Assembly (NCBI GenBank): GCA_030446625.1
Contig: JAUJMY010000012.1
Span: 1 to 64,000, forward strand
Length of the DNA: 64,000 nucleotides
From: Gaiellaceae bacterium
GTDB lineage: Bacteria; Actinomycetota; Thermoleophilia; Gaiellales; Gaiellaceae
Direction: 5' to 3'
The position numbers and the translations under genes are program-made. Shown here piece by piece: positions 17,450-25,542 of the stretch. The notes under the pieces were generated by a model. It was not told the DNA's origin, ran no database searches, and was given only the letters and a program-made list of their open reading frames with translations. The first letter of the stretch is position 1. Each line of letters begins with the position of its first letter.

Positions 17450-18431
17450 TCAGCCGCCGGGGCTCGCGACTGCCGGTCTCTCGACCCGGTCGTCGCTCCG
17501 ACGACGCGCGGCGACGGCCCCGAGCAGGAGCGCGGCCTCTACGGCGGTGATCGCGAGCCGGTTCAGCACGGTGGCCCCGAGCGCGACGGCTTCCGAGACG
17601 ACCGCGAGCAACAGGCCGTACATCGATGCTTCGCGCACGCCGAGCCCGGACGGAGCGAACACGGCGAGCACCGCCACGATCGCGCCCACGGCGCTCGTCC
17701 CAGCGAGGAACGGGATCGCCGTGAGCGGCGGCTCGCCGCCGACCGAGCGCAGGAGGAAGAAGAGCGCGAGTCCGCCGAGGAGCCACGTGACGCCGTAGTA
17801 CGCGAGCAGCCCGAGCAGCGTCCGGTACGAGAGCGCAGGGACCTCGGCGGCGCCGAAGGGCCGCAGGAGCGCGCGCGCGCGGCACGGGGAACACGCGCGG
17901 GTGCAGGAGAACGACGAGCACCGCCGTGAAGAGCGCGAGCGGGACGAGCGGCGCCTCGCCGGCTCCGACGAGGGTCAGGCTCGCGACGAAGACGATCACG
18001 CCGGCGATCGCCGAGAGACCGGCCTCGAGCGCGATCGACGCGAGCACGAGCGACGTGTGCGGCACGCCGAACCGGCGCATCGCGACCACGCGCGCCGCCG
18101 GCGTCCAGACGCCGCCGGGCACGTACTTGGCGAGCATCGAGAGCATCTCCGCCTGCACGGCAACCGTGTACGGGACGCGGATCCCGAGCGCGCGCAGGAT
18201 CCACTGCCAGCCCACGACGAACAGCAGGTAGTAGGCGGCGAGGACGAGCAGCGCGGCGATGAGCGCGAGCGCGTCCGCGTGACGCAGGCGCGGCGCGGCG
18301 TCCCCCCAGGTGTCGCGGACGGCGTAGGAGAGAAAGCCGAGGAGGATCGCGAGCGCGGCGAGCTGCAGCGTGACGGACAGCGCGCGGTTGTCGCGCACCG
18401 CACGAAGACAGGCTCGCAGCGCCCGTGCCAT
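17450..18431 (-). pseudogene. Flippase-like (lysylphosphatidylglycerol synthase transmembrane family) protein with one frameshift
   Basis: Starts MARALRACLRAVRDNRALS at ATG 18431 and encodes several membrane helices. The segment MLAKYVPGGVWTPAARVVAM resembles the conserved region of the UPF0104/flippase-like family. Near 17870-17882, in a run of alternating GC, the frame breaks. A shift by one base restores a hydrophobic continuation (LLGLLAYYGVTWLLGGLALF then VFAPSGLGVREASMYGLLLA) to the stop at 17450. Together they make about 326 residues, the normal family length. The break lies in a dinucleotide run, so a sequencing or assembly indel is as likely as real inactivation. Confidence 0.75.
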
Positions 18432-18483
18432 CGCGCGCAGCGTACCGCGGCGCCCACGGACGGCCCGGCACGCGGCGCCGGCC

Positions 18484-19179
18484 TCAGCCGCTCCGCTCGA
18501 GCCGCTCGCGCACGGCCGACACGCGCCCCGCGTACACCGGCTCGCCGAGGGCGAAGGACGCGAGCTCGTTCGCCTGGCGCACGACGCGCTCCCGCTCCGC
18601 GTCCAGCCCGCCGCGAACGACGAAGGCGCCGGCGCGAGCCCGTGCGGCCCACGCGAGCGTTCCTGCAAGGCCGGCGTCGGGCCCCGCCGTCGCCTCGCGC
18701 GAGATGCGCGGGACGCGTTGCAGCCTCTCGGCCAGAACGCGTGCCCGCTCCTCGAGCTGCGGCTCTTCGGCGCGCGCCTCGCCTGCCTCGCGCTCGAGCG
18801 CGGCGCGCACGTCGACGGCCCGCGCCAGCTTGCGCTCCCCGAGCGAGACCGCGTCGCGCAGGCGAGACGCTGCACGACGTGCCTCCGCCGCCGCGTCGTC
18901 CTTCCCGGCTCGCTCCAGCCGCTCGAGCTCCTGCTGCGCGCGCTCCGCGGCGATGCGCCGTTCCTCGAGCTCCCGCTCCGCGGCGCGCACGCGGGCCGCC
19001 GCGGCTGCGCGCGCGTCCGGCAGCGCACGCAGGAAGGCGTCGATCTCCGCGGCGCGGGTTCGCACGCCGTCGACGTCGCGCTGGAGCTCGTCGAGCTCGG
19101 CGAGCGCGGCCTCGAGCCGCGCGTCGCGCTGCTCGAGCTCGCGCGCGAACGCGAGCGTTCCCTCGTCGACGGAGCTCAT
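18484..19179 (-). CDS. Coiled-coil protein of unknown function
   Basis: 231 residues, ATG at 19179 in ATGA overlap with the upstream HD gene. Residues 10-160 are almost continuous helix with heptad-like Leu/Ala and charged residues (ELEERRIAAERAQQELERLERAG), predicting a long coiled coil. The C-terminal 70 residues (GTLAWAARARAGAFVVRGGLDAERERVVRQANELASFALGEPVY) are less repetitive and might be globular. No signal or membrane segment is visible. Coupled translation suggests it works with the HD protein. Confidence 0.72.
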   Translation of the reverse strand: MSSVDEGTLAFARELEQRDARLEAALAELDELQRDVDGVRTRAAEIDAFLRALPDARAAAAARVRAAERELEERRIAAERAQQELERLERAGKDDAAAEARRAASRLRDAVSLGERKLARAVDVRAALEREAGEARAEEPQLEERARVLAERLQRVPRISREATAGPDAGLAGTLAWAARARAGAFVVRGGLDAERERVVRQANELASFALGEPVYAGRVSAVRERLERSG

Positions 19180-19604
19180 CCCCGCAGGAGGCGCTCGCGT
19201 GCGCGCTCGTACTTCGCGCGCCGCTCCTCGTGGCCGTCGGGGTCGACGTTCGCCCACGCTTCGAGCCGGTCGAGGTTGTCGGCGACGTCGGCGAGCTTGA
19301 CCGCGCGCGCCAGCGGGTGCCCGGCGACGCGGTCGACGTAGCTCTCGTAGCCTTGCCCCGGCCCGCGTCGTGTCAGGACTTCGACGGCCTCGAGCAGAGG
19401 CTCCGGGAGTCCCGCGGCCGCGAGCTGCGACGGCGTCACCTCCGTGTCCTCGAAGACGTCGTGGAGCAGCGCGACGACGCGCGCATCCGCATTGTCCACG
19501 CGCTCGGCGACGCGGATCGAGTGGCGGATCGTCTCCTCCCCCACCTTGTCGCGCTGCCCGCGATGCGCGTCGAGCGCGAGCGCAAGCGCGTCCTCGTACG
19601 TCAC
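19176..19604 (-). CDS. Small HD-domain protein, RelA/SpoT hydrolase-like
   Basis: 142 residues from GTG 19604. The sequence ALDAHRGQRDKVGEETIRHSIRVAERV (residues 8-34) followed by VVALLHDVFEDTEVT (near 44-58) matches the HD metal-binding motif of the (p)ppGpp hydrolase half of RelA/SpoT and of MESH1-type small hydrolases. HPLARAVKLADVADNLDRLE near 95-115 supplies the second Asp region. No synthetase domain is present, so it may be a small alarmone or nucleotide hydrolase. Specificity is an inference. Confidence 0.75.
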   Translation of the reverse strand: MTYEDALALALDAHRGQRDKVGEETIRHSIRVAERVDNADARVVALLHDVFEDTEVTPSQLAAAGLPEPLLEAVEVLTRRGPGQGYESYVDRVAGHPLARAVKLADVADNLDRLEAWANVDPDGHEERRAKYERARERLLRG

Positions 19605-19609
19605 CGGTG

Positions 19610-19792
19610 TCAGGCCTCGACGACGCCGATCGAGCGGTCGTCGCCGCGCAGCCTCGCCTCGTCGCGACACTCCGCGCAGTCGAACGGCTCGGAGCCGGCG
19701 TACTCGCTGGACCCATCGAGGACGGGGCGGCCGCAGAGCAGGATCGGCACGTCGCTGAGGCGGGCGTGCGTGACGCCGTCCGGCGTTTTCAC
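19610..19792 (-). CDS. Small protein of about 60 residues (hypothetical)
   Basis: Begins at GTG 19792 (VKTPDGVTHARLSDVPILL) and ends just before the HD gene. A Cys-x2-Cys (FDCAEC) and an earlier Cys (LLCGRP) hint at a metal site, and a tyrosine-containing middle looks protein-like. The start is uncertain: the frame remains open back to the stop of the preceding acidic gene. Position in a gene string of the same direction supports reality. Confidence 0.5.
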   Translation of the reverse strand: MKTPDGVTHARLSDVPILLCGRPVLDGSSEYAGSEPFDCAECRDEARLRGDDRSIGVVEA

Positions 19793-19815
19793 GACGCGGT
19801 AGTCGAGCAGGTCGG

Positions 19816-19986
19816 CTACTGCTCCTCGTCCGCGCGCTGGAGGTTGTCGCCGTGCTCGTCGAGCTCGGCCTCGTCGTCGCCGTCCATCGTGCGCGGCATG
19901 CCACCCCCGCCGAGGAAGCCCACGTCCGCGTCCTCGCCATCCTCCTGCTCGTCGGCCTCCACGGGCTCGTCCCACTCGCTCGTCAT
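19816..19986 (-). CDS. Very acidic small protein (56 residues)
   Basis: Starts MTSEWDEPVEADEQEDGED at ATG 19986. About 20 of 56 residues are Asp or Glu, with a central GFLGGGGMPRTMDGDDE. No domain recognised. It is the first gene of the leftward string 19986-18484 and is divergent from another Gly/Asp-rich small protein. Intrinsically disordered by composition; function unknown. Confidence 0.6.
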   Translation of the reverse strand: MTSEWDEPVEADEQEDGEDADVGFLGGGGMPRTMDGDDEAELDEHGDNLQRADEEQ

Positions 19987-20101
19987 CGTTCCCCTTCCGC
20001 TTCGCTGTCGCGCTGCCCATCCCCGCGTACCCGCGCGCGGAAACGCGTTTCGCACCCGCGGCGGACGTGTAGATCGGGAAGAACCGTGCGAGGAGGAGAC
20101 G

Positions 20102-20362
20102 ATGAGCGAGACGTCGTGGGAAGAGAGCGGGCGCGGTCAGGAACCCGGGGCGGACGTCGGCGACGACGGCGACATCCCCGCGAACCCGCTGCTCGGCGCG
20201 GCGGAGCCGGGCGAGGGGACGATGCCAGCGACGGCGGGCGCTGCCGGTGGCGGCTCCGGCGTCGGCGAGGCGGCGGTCGGAGGCGGGACGGGCGATCTCG
20301 GCGGCGGCGGCGCGGTCGCCGACGACATGGGCACGCTCGACGAGGACGACGGCACCGCGTAG
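20102..20362 (+). CDS. Gly/Asp/Glu-rich low-complexity protein (86 residues)
   Basis: ATG 20102 has a good ribosome site (GAGGAGGAGACG). The sequence MSETSWEESGRGQEPG continues with Gly, Ala and Asp and no aromatic core, ending MGTLDEDDGTA. No Cys or Lys. Probably disordered. Divergent from the acidic 56-residue gene with about 115 bases between. The two proteins share composition and could be related stress or scaffold peptides, but nothing proves this. Confidence 0.6.
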   Translation: MSETSWEESGRGQEPGADVGDDGDIPANPLLGAAEPGEGTMPATAGAAGGGSGVGEAAVGGGTGDLGGGGAVADDMGTLDEDDGTA

Positions 20363-20371
20363 CCGTCGCAG

Positions 20372-21172
20372 GTGCTCTCCCGGCACCGGCTCCTGCACCT
20401 CGCGGCCGGCGGCGGCGCGGCGACGCTCGCCGGCGCGTGCGGGACGGGCGGCGCGGCGCGCCCCGAGCGGACGGAGGCGCGGCGCGCGCGCGAGGACGAC
20501 GTGGCGACGCAGGGGCGGCTGACCGCGCGGCCGCAGGCGGCGCCGTCGCGCGCGGCGCCACCCGCGCGAGGCCTGCATCCCCTCCCCCGGCGCGGGGAGC
20601 GCGCAGCGCTGCTCTACGTCCCGAAGGGCTATGCGCACGACGAGCCGCACGCGCTCGTCGTCATGCTGCACGGAGCGGGCGGCGGCGCGCGGAACGGCGT
20701 CGGCCCGCTCCTCGACCTCGCCGACGAGTACCGCCTCCTGTTGCTGGCGCCGGCGTCGCGCGCGAGCACATGGGACGTCATCGTCGGCGGCTACGGGCCG
20801 GACGTCGCAGCGCTCGACGCGGCGCTGCGCGAGACGGTCGAGCGCTGCGCCGTGGATTCGGGCGGCGTGGCCGTCGGCGGCTTCTCGGACGGTGCGTCGT
20901 ACGCGCTCTCGCTCGGGCTCACGAACGGCGACCTCTTTCGCGGGGTTCTCGCGTTCTCACCCGGGTTCAGCGCTCCGGCAGCGCAGCGCGGCTCTCCCCG
21001 CGTGTTCGTCTCGCACGGGACCGACGACCCGGTCCTCCCCATCGAGCGCACGAGCCGGAGGATCGTCCCCACGCTCCGGCGGGCGGGCTACGACGTGCGC
21101 TACCGCGAGTTCGCCGGAGGCCACACCGTGCCCGCCGAGCTCGCTCGCGAAGGCCTGGAGTGGCTGCTCTGA
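20372..21172 (+). CDS. Lipoprotein alpha/beta-hydrolase (LpqC/PHB depolymerase-like esterase)
   Basis: 266 residues, GTG start. The N-terminus MLSRHRLLHLAAGGGAATLAGAC ends in a lipobox (LAGAC), so the protein is probably anchored outside the membrane by Cys23. The hydrolase core shows the oxyanion motif LVVMLHGAGGGARN near 95, the nucleophile Ser in GGFSDGASYALSLG near 170, an Asp in FVSHGTDDPVLPI near 215, and a His in FAGGHTVPAELA near 250. This triad order suits secreted esterases of the polyhydroxybutyrate depolymerase/feruloyl esterase group. Substrate unknown. Confidence 0.82.
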   Translation: MLSRHRLLHLAAGGGAATLAGACGTGGAARPERTEARRAREDDVATQGRLTARPQAAPSRAAPPARGLHPLPRRGERAALLYVPKGYAHDEPHALVVMLHGAGGGARNGVGPLLDLADEYRLLLLAPASRASTWDVIVGGYGPDVAALDAALRETVERCAVDSGGVAVGGFSDGASYALSLGLTNGDLFRGVLAFSPGFSAPAAQRGSPRVFVSHGTDDPVLPIERTSRRIVPTLRRAGYDVRYREFAGGHTVPAELAREGLEWLL

Positions 21173-21224
21173 AGAGGGCGGCCGCCGGGCGCGCGAGGCA
21201 CCCGGCGACCGCTTCAGGCGATGC

Positions 21225-22214
21225 TCAGCTTCCGCGGGTCGGATGCACCGGCGGGAAGGTGAGCTCCTTCCAGTTCCGAGGCATCCGCGGCAGCATCCCG
21301 ATCCGGTTCATGAAGTTCGCTGTGCGCATGAGGCCGCGCGGGCGCGCCGTCCACTTCAGTGCCGGGTTCACGAGCCACTGCTTGAACTGCCGGTTGGTCG
21401 GCGCCCCGCCGGCGTCGCGCTGCAGCATCCGCGCGACGAGGTCCGGCTTCGTCCTGATCAGCTTCTGGGCCGCGACGATGTTCGCGAAGAACCGCTTCGC
21501 GAACGCGGTGTGCTGGTCGTAGAACCGCTGCGTCATCACCGTGACGAGGAACGTGTGCCCCCCGAAGTAGTTGATCGAGCGGCCGACGATGTGCGCGCCG
21601 CGCGCCTTCTCCTGGAACTGGAACGGCGGCGACGTGAAGTGCGCGTCGATCTGCCCCGAGAGCAGCGCCTGCATCCCGTCCGGGTGATCCATGGCGAGCA
21701 GCGTCGAGTCGAGCGCGTGTGCGTTGCCGAGCTTGACCTGCGCCATCTTCCGCAGCGCGACGGCCTGGATCGACGTGTTCGTCGGCGTCGCGATGCGCTT
21801 CCCCCTCAGGTCGGCGATCGTGCGGATGCGCGGGTCCTTGGCCATCAGCCAGAGGTCGCCCTCGTTCAGCGGCGCGATCACCTTCCAGTTCACCCCGCGC
21901 GCCCAGCCGATGAGCATCGGCCCGGTGCCGACGGCGCCGATCTCGATGTCGCCGGAGATGACGCCGTTCGTGATCGGCGTGCCCGACGCGAGCACCTTCC
22001 ACTCGACCTTCGTGCCCGGATACTGGCGCTCGATCGTGCGTTGCATCTTCATGATGATCAGCGGCGCGTAGCCGAGCCCCGGCTGGTACGCGATCGTGAT
22101 CTTGGACGGCGGCCCGCCCTGCGCCTCCGCCCGCGTGGCGGCGCCACCGGCGGCGACGAATGTCGTGAGGACGGCGCCCGCGAGCGCGATCCCCACCATC
22201 AGACGTGTCTTCAA
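21225..22214 (-). CDS. ABC transporter substrate-binding protein, nitrate/sulfonate/taurine (SsuA/TauA/NrtA) family
   Basis: 329 residues, TTG start with AAGGAGGAG just upstream. A signal peptide MKTRLMVGIALAGAVLTTF ends near ATRAEAQG. The mature protein shows KITIAYQPGLGYAPLIIMK, a GTKVEWKVLASGTPI strand, DIEIGAVGTGPMLIGWA and LRGKRIATPTNTSIQ, all typical of SsuA/THI5-like binding proteins. Last gene of a three-gene importer (ATPase, permease, receptor). Substrate cannot be told; sulfonates, nitrate or thiamine precursors are possible. Confidence 0.87.
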   Translation of the reverse strand: MKTRLMVGIALAGAVLTTFVAAGGAATRAEAQGGPPSKITIAYQPGLGYAPLIIMKMQRTIERQYPGTKVEWKVLASGTPITNGVISGDIEIGAVGTGPMLIGWARGVNWKVIAPLNEGDLWLMAKDPRIRTIADLRGKRIATPTNTSIQAVALRKMAQVKLGNAHALDSTLLAMDHPDGMQALLSGQIDAHFTSPPFQFQEKARGAHIVGRSINYFGGHTFLVTVMTQRFYDQHTAFAKRFFANIVAAQKLIRTKPDLVARMLQRDAGGAPTNRQFKQWLVNPALKWTARPRGLMRTANFMNRIGMLPRMPRNWKELTFPPVHPTRGS

Positions 22215-22231
22215 CCCCTTCTCCTCCTTCG

Positions 22232-23059
22232 TTACGACGTCTTCATTCCCCAGCGAACGATCGTCCGGCGCTCGAGCACGCCGAAGACCGTCTCGAACAC
22301 GACGCCGAGGATCGCGATCGCGACCAGGCCTGCGAAGACCTGCGGCGTCAGGAAGTACAGCCGTGCGTTGTTGATGTAGTTGCCGAGCCCGCCTTCGCTG
22401 CCGGCGACGCCGAAGACGAGCTCGGCCGCGATGATCGTCCGCCACGCGAACGCCCACGCCGTCTTCAGCCCCGAGATCGCGTACGGGAGCGCCGCCGGCG
22501 CGAGCACGTCCGTGATCTGGCGCACGCGCGAAAGCCCGATGTTGCGGCCGACCGAGACGAGCGTCGGGTTCGCGGTCTTGAACCCGGTCGAGATGTTGAT
22601 CGCGATCGGCCAGATCGTCGCGTTCGCGATCACGAACAGGATCGCCTTGTCGTTGATCCCGAACCAGAGCATCGCGAGCGGCAGCACCGCCACGCCCGGC
22701 AGCGGATTCAAGATCGAGGTCAGGAGCGTCAGCAGGTCCTCGCCGACGTCCGTGAGCGTGGCGAACGCCGTCAGCACGGCCGCGACGAGGATCCCGATCC
22801 CGATTCCCTCCATCAGGAGGAGCAGCGTCGTCTTCGTCGGCTTCGTCAGCGTCCCGTCCCGGAGGCCGTCCCAGAACGTCGTCGCGGTGTCCCACGGACT
22901 CGCGAAGAGCAGCGGGTTCACGTCCCTGAAGCTCACGTACGCCTGCCAGATGGCGATCAGCGCGGCGAAGATGATCGCGCGACGGACCCAGACCGGGAGG
23001 CGCTTCCACCCGACGGCGCGCGGCCGCGCGACCGGGATCGAGCTAGCTGCCGTCGCCAT
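22232..23059 (-). CDS. ABC transporter permease, SsuC/TauC-like
   Basis: 275 residues with about six transmembrane segments beginning at VRRAIIFAALIAIWQAY. The cytoplasmic loop with NPLPGVAVLPLAMLWFGINDKA and the EAA-type segment PAALPYAISGLKTAWAFAWRTIIAAEL are typical of SsuC-type permeases. ATG 23059 lies 17 bases inside the ATPase gene end, so they are coupled. Works with the neighbouring ATPase and receptor. Confidence 0.88.
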   Translation of the reverse strand: MATAASSIPVARPRAVGWKRLPVWVRRAIIFAALIAIWQAYVSFRDVNPLLFASPWDTATTFWDGLRDGTLTKPTKTTLLLLMEGIGIGILVAAVLTAFATLTDVGEDLLTLLTSILNPLPGVAVLPLAMLWFGINDKAILFVIANATIWPIAINISTGFKTANPTLVSVGRNIGLSRVRQITDVLAPAALPYAISGLKTAWAFAWRTIIAAELVFGVAGSEGGLGNYINNARLYFLTPQVFAGLVAIAILGVVFETVFGVLERRTIVRWGMKTS

Positions 23060-23900
23060 CCAGCACCTCCTCTTCCTCGTCGTCCGCGATCGGCTTGTCG
23101 ACCGCAAGGAGGTCGCGCAGGTGACCGCGCATCTGCCCGTACTCGACCGTCTCGGGCCCGCCGAGGTCGCGAACGTCGACGATCTCGATCACGTTCGACG
23201 GCGAGTTCCCGAGCACGACCACGCGGTCTCCGAGCACGAGCGCCTCCTCGATCGAGTGCGTCACGAACAGCAGCGTCACGTGCGTCTGGTCGACGATCCG
23301 GTTCAGCTCCGCCTGTAGGCGCTGGCGCGTGATCGCGTCGAGGCTCCCGAACGGTTCGTCCATGAGCAGGATCGCGGGCTCGAGCGCGAGCGCTCGCGCG
23401 ATCGCGACGCGCTGCTTCATGCCGCCGGAGAGCTGGTGCGGGTAGCGGTCGGCCGCGTGCGCGAGGCCGGCGAGCTCGACGTACTCCTGCGCGCGCGCGA
23501 GCGCGTCGCGGCGGCTGCGGCCGTTCACGCGCAGCGGGTAGGCGACGTTGTCGAGGACCGTCCGCCACGGGAAGAGCTGGTCGAACTCCTGGAAGACGAC
23601 AGCCCGATCCGGCCCCGGCTCGAGCGACGTCCGCCCGGAGACGCTGATCGTCCCGCCGGTCGGCGTGATGAAGCCCGCGATCGCCTTCAAAAGCGTCGAC
23701 TTCCCGCACCCCGAGGGCCCGATCACGATCACCTTCTCGCGCGGCGCGACCTCGAACGACGCGTCGCCGACCGCCAGGTTGAAGCCGCGCGGCGTCCAGT
23801 AGCCGAGCTGCACGTGGTCGGCGCGCAGGAGCGTGTCGCCGGCGGGTGCGTGCGCAGCCGGGCGGCTGGTCGTCTTCGTAGGCGTGCGGGTGAGTGGCAT
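23043..23900 (-). CDS. ABC transporter ATP-binding protein, SsuB/TauB-like
   Basis: 285 residues from ATG 23900. Walker [10 protein letters not shown] is near residue 62, Q-loop VVFQEFDQLFPWRTVLDN near 100, signature LSGGMKQRVAIARAL near 150, Walker B ILLMDEPFGSLD near 170, and H-loop LLFVTHSIEEAL near 205. The C-terminus is acidic (ADDEEEEVLDGDG). First gene of the importer. No Shine-Dalgarno is seen: a hairpin occupies the bases before the start codon. Confidence 0.9.
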   Translation of the reverse strand: MPLTRTPTKTTSRPAAHAPAGDTLLRADHVQLGYWTPRGFNLAVGDASFEVAPREKVIVIGPSGCGKSTLLKAIAGFITPTGGTISVSGRTSLEPGPDRAVVFQEFDQLFPWRTVLDNVAYPLRVNGRSRRDALARAQEYVELAGLAHAADRYPHQLSGGMKQRVAIARALALEPAILLMDEPFGSLDAITRQRLQAELNRIVDQTHVTLLFVTHSIEEALVLGDRVVVLGNSPSNVIEIVDVRDLGGPETVEYGQMRGHLRDLLAVDKPIADDEEEEVLDGDGS

Positions 23901-23903
23901 GCG

Positions 23904-23927
23904 TTGCCTTCGCGGGAGCGAAGGCGA
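23904..23927 (-). promoter_or_regulatory. Hairpin directly before the ATPase start codon
   Basis: Arms GCCTTCGC and GCGAAGGC (23906-23913 and 23918-23925) pair perfectly with a 4-base loop and extend by two weaker pairs. It ends 3 to 5 bases before the ATG at 23900, where the ribosome would bind. It could be a translation-control element or a protein site. No known riboswitch consensus was recognised. Confidence 0.45.
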
Positions 23928-24149
23928 CTTTCTAGCAGAGATAAGGAGATCTAATTGAGCCGCGAGCCCTCGATAGCGGTGGGCGCTGCGGTTCGCCTGC
24001 CGCGACGGATCACCGTCTGCGCGAGCGCGGAGCTCTCGCCGCGTCGCGTCGTCACGGCCGGCAGCGACGAGGACGCGCCGCCACGCCGAGCCGGGAACGA
24101 GCGTCTGCGGGTCCTTTGCCCGGCGCGCGACCTCGAGCGCGGCCGACAT
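23928..24149. other. Non-coding stretch between the importer and the permease fragment
   Basis: Contains bases upstream of the importer and no gene I can support. Open frames here have Arg-rich, low-quality translations. Possibly eroded coding sequence continuing the permease remnant. Confidence 0.4.
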
Positions 24150-24355
24150 CCTCGACGGCGCCGCGAGCTCATCGCGCGCACCGCGGACGCGCGCGCGGTG
24201 TCGCGCCACAGTAGGAGAGCCATCGCGCCGACGACGTTCCAGATGCTCGGTTCGAGCAAGGCGACGAGCACGATCACGAGCGGCAGGAACGGAATGCCGA
24301 AGGCGACGTGCGCCAGCCGCATCAGGCGCGTGGACCCGACGAGCGTTCCGATCAC
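24150..24355 (-). pseudogene. Fragment of a dipeptide/oligopeptide ABC permease (DppC/OppC family)
   Basis: The minus-strand translation from 24355 (MIGTLVGSTRLMRLAHVAFG, then IPFLPLVIVLVALLEPSIWN, then ALLLWRDTARAS) corresponds to the central membrane segment of OppC-type permeases. After about 65 residues it turns into meaningless Arg-rich sequence. The N-terminal third, the later helices and partner oppABDF genes are absent. I read it as a decaying remnant of a deleted transporter. It overlaps the promoter area of the cysteine operon on the other strand. Confidence 0.6.
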
Positions 24356-24386
24356 GGCGACGGCAGCCCCACCGAAGTCATCTCGC

Positions 24387-24392
24387 TATACT
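24387..24392 (+). promoter_or_regulatory. Candidate -10 box of the cysteine operon
   Basis: TATACT at 24387-24392 is a strong -10 hexamer in otherwise GC-rich DNA and lies 10 bases before the first possible start (TTG 24403). No convincing -35 is seen. The mRNA might be nearly leaderless if TTG 24403 is used. Confidence 0.5.
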
Positions 24393-24402
24393 TTTCAAAG
24401 CT

Positions 24403-25542
24403 TTGCCCAGGTCCGGCGAACTGTTGCAGGTGCCCGTCATCTCGCTTGGGGAGGCGCACGAGGTCCTCTATGGCGACGCGGTGTTCCTCGACGTGCGCGA
24501 GCAGTCGGAATGGGACCTCGGCCACGTGCCGGACGCGCTGCACATCCCCCGCGCGCAGGTGGCGGCCCGCGTCGAGCAGGAGGTTCCGGACAAGACACGG
24601 CGAGTCGTTGTGTATTGCGCACGCGGCGCGCGCTCTCAGATCGCTGCGCAGACGTTGCTCGCGCGCGGCTACGAGCGCGTCGCAAATCTCGTCGACGGCT
24701 TCACCGGATGGGAGGAGCACGGGCTTCCTGCAGTCGTTCCTTCCACGCTGCCCGACGACCAGCGGCGCCGGTACAGCCGTCACTTGCTGATTCCCGAGGT
24801 CGGCGAGGCGGGGCAGCGGCGGCTGCTGAACGCGCGCGTGCTGCTGGTCGGCGCGGGCGGCCTCGGCTCGCCCGCGTCGCTCTACCTCGCTGCGGCGGGC
24901 GTCGGGACGATCGGAATCGTCGACGAGGACGTCGTCGACGACTCGAACCTGCAGCGCCAGATCGTGCACACGACTTCACGCGTCGGCGAGCCAAAGGTCG
25001 AGTCGGCGCGCGAGACGCTCGAGGCGTTGAACCCGGACGTGAACGTGCGCACGTTCCGCGAACGACTGACGTCCGAGAACGTCGATCGCATCCTCGGCGA
25101 AGGTTGGGACGTGATCGTCGACGGCGCCGACAACTTCCCGACGCGCTATCTCGTCAACGACGCGTCCGTTTGGCACGGCATTCCGGTCGTGCACGGGTCG
25201 ATCTACCGCTTCGAGGGACAGGTGACCGTGTTCAAGCCGAGGGAGGGCCCGTGCTACCGGTGCCTCTTCCCCACGCCGCCGCCGGCCGAGCTCGCGCCGT
25301 CATGCGCGGAAGGCGGTGTGCTCGGCGTGCTGCCGGGAACCGTCGGGTCGCTCCAGGCGACCGAGGCGCTGAAGCTCGTGCTCGAGATCGGCGAGTCGCT
25401 GATCGGCCGGTTGCAGCTCTTCGACGCGCTCGGCGCGACGTTCACGGAGGTTGCCCTGCGCCGCGATCCCGATTGTCCGGTGTGCGGCGAGAACCCGACG
25501 ATCGCGGACTACATCGACTACCTGGAGTTCTGCTCGCGATGA
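24403..25542 (+). CDS. Rhodanese-E1 fusion (MoeB/ThiF-type sulfur-carrier adenylyltransferase with N-terminal rhodanese)
   Basis: 379 residues from TTG 24403, or 370 from GTG 24430. Residues 10-110 are a rhodanese domain (FLDVREQSEWDLGHVPDALHIP; active Cys in YCARGARSQIAA). Residues 120-379 are an E1-like domain with RYSRHLLIPEVG, nucleotide loop VGAGGLGSPASLYLAAAG, DDSNLQRQ, Cys in APSCAEGGVLGVLPGTVG, and zinc pairs CYRC and CPVC. MoeZ-type proteins normally have the rhodanese last; here it is first. It probably activates the adjacent CysO-like carrier and loads it with sulfur. Confidence 0.88.
   Translation: MPRSGELLQVPVISLGEAHEVLYGDAVFLDVREQSEWDLGHVPDALHIPRAQVAARVEQEVPDKTRRVVVYCARGARSQIAAQTLLARGYERVANLVDGFTGWEEHGLPAVVPSTLPDDQRRRYSRHLLIPEVGEAGQRRLLNARVLLVGAGGLGSPASLYLAAAGVGTIGIVDEDVVDDSNLQRQIVHTTSRVGEPKVESARETLEALNPDVNVRTFRERLTSENVDRILGEGWDVIVDGADNFPTRYLVNDASVWHGIPVVHGSIYRFEGQVTVFKPREGPCYRCLFPTPPPAELAPSCAEGGVLGVLPGTVGSLQATEALKLVLEIGESLIGRLQLFDALGATFTEVALRRDPDCPVCGENPTIADYIDYLEFCSR

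Noticed and set aside
17870-17882. GC dinucleotide run as a functional microsatellite
   Set aside because: Alternating GC is common here; it is only noted as the frameshift point.
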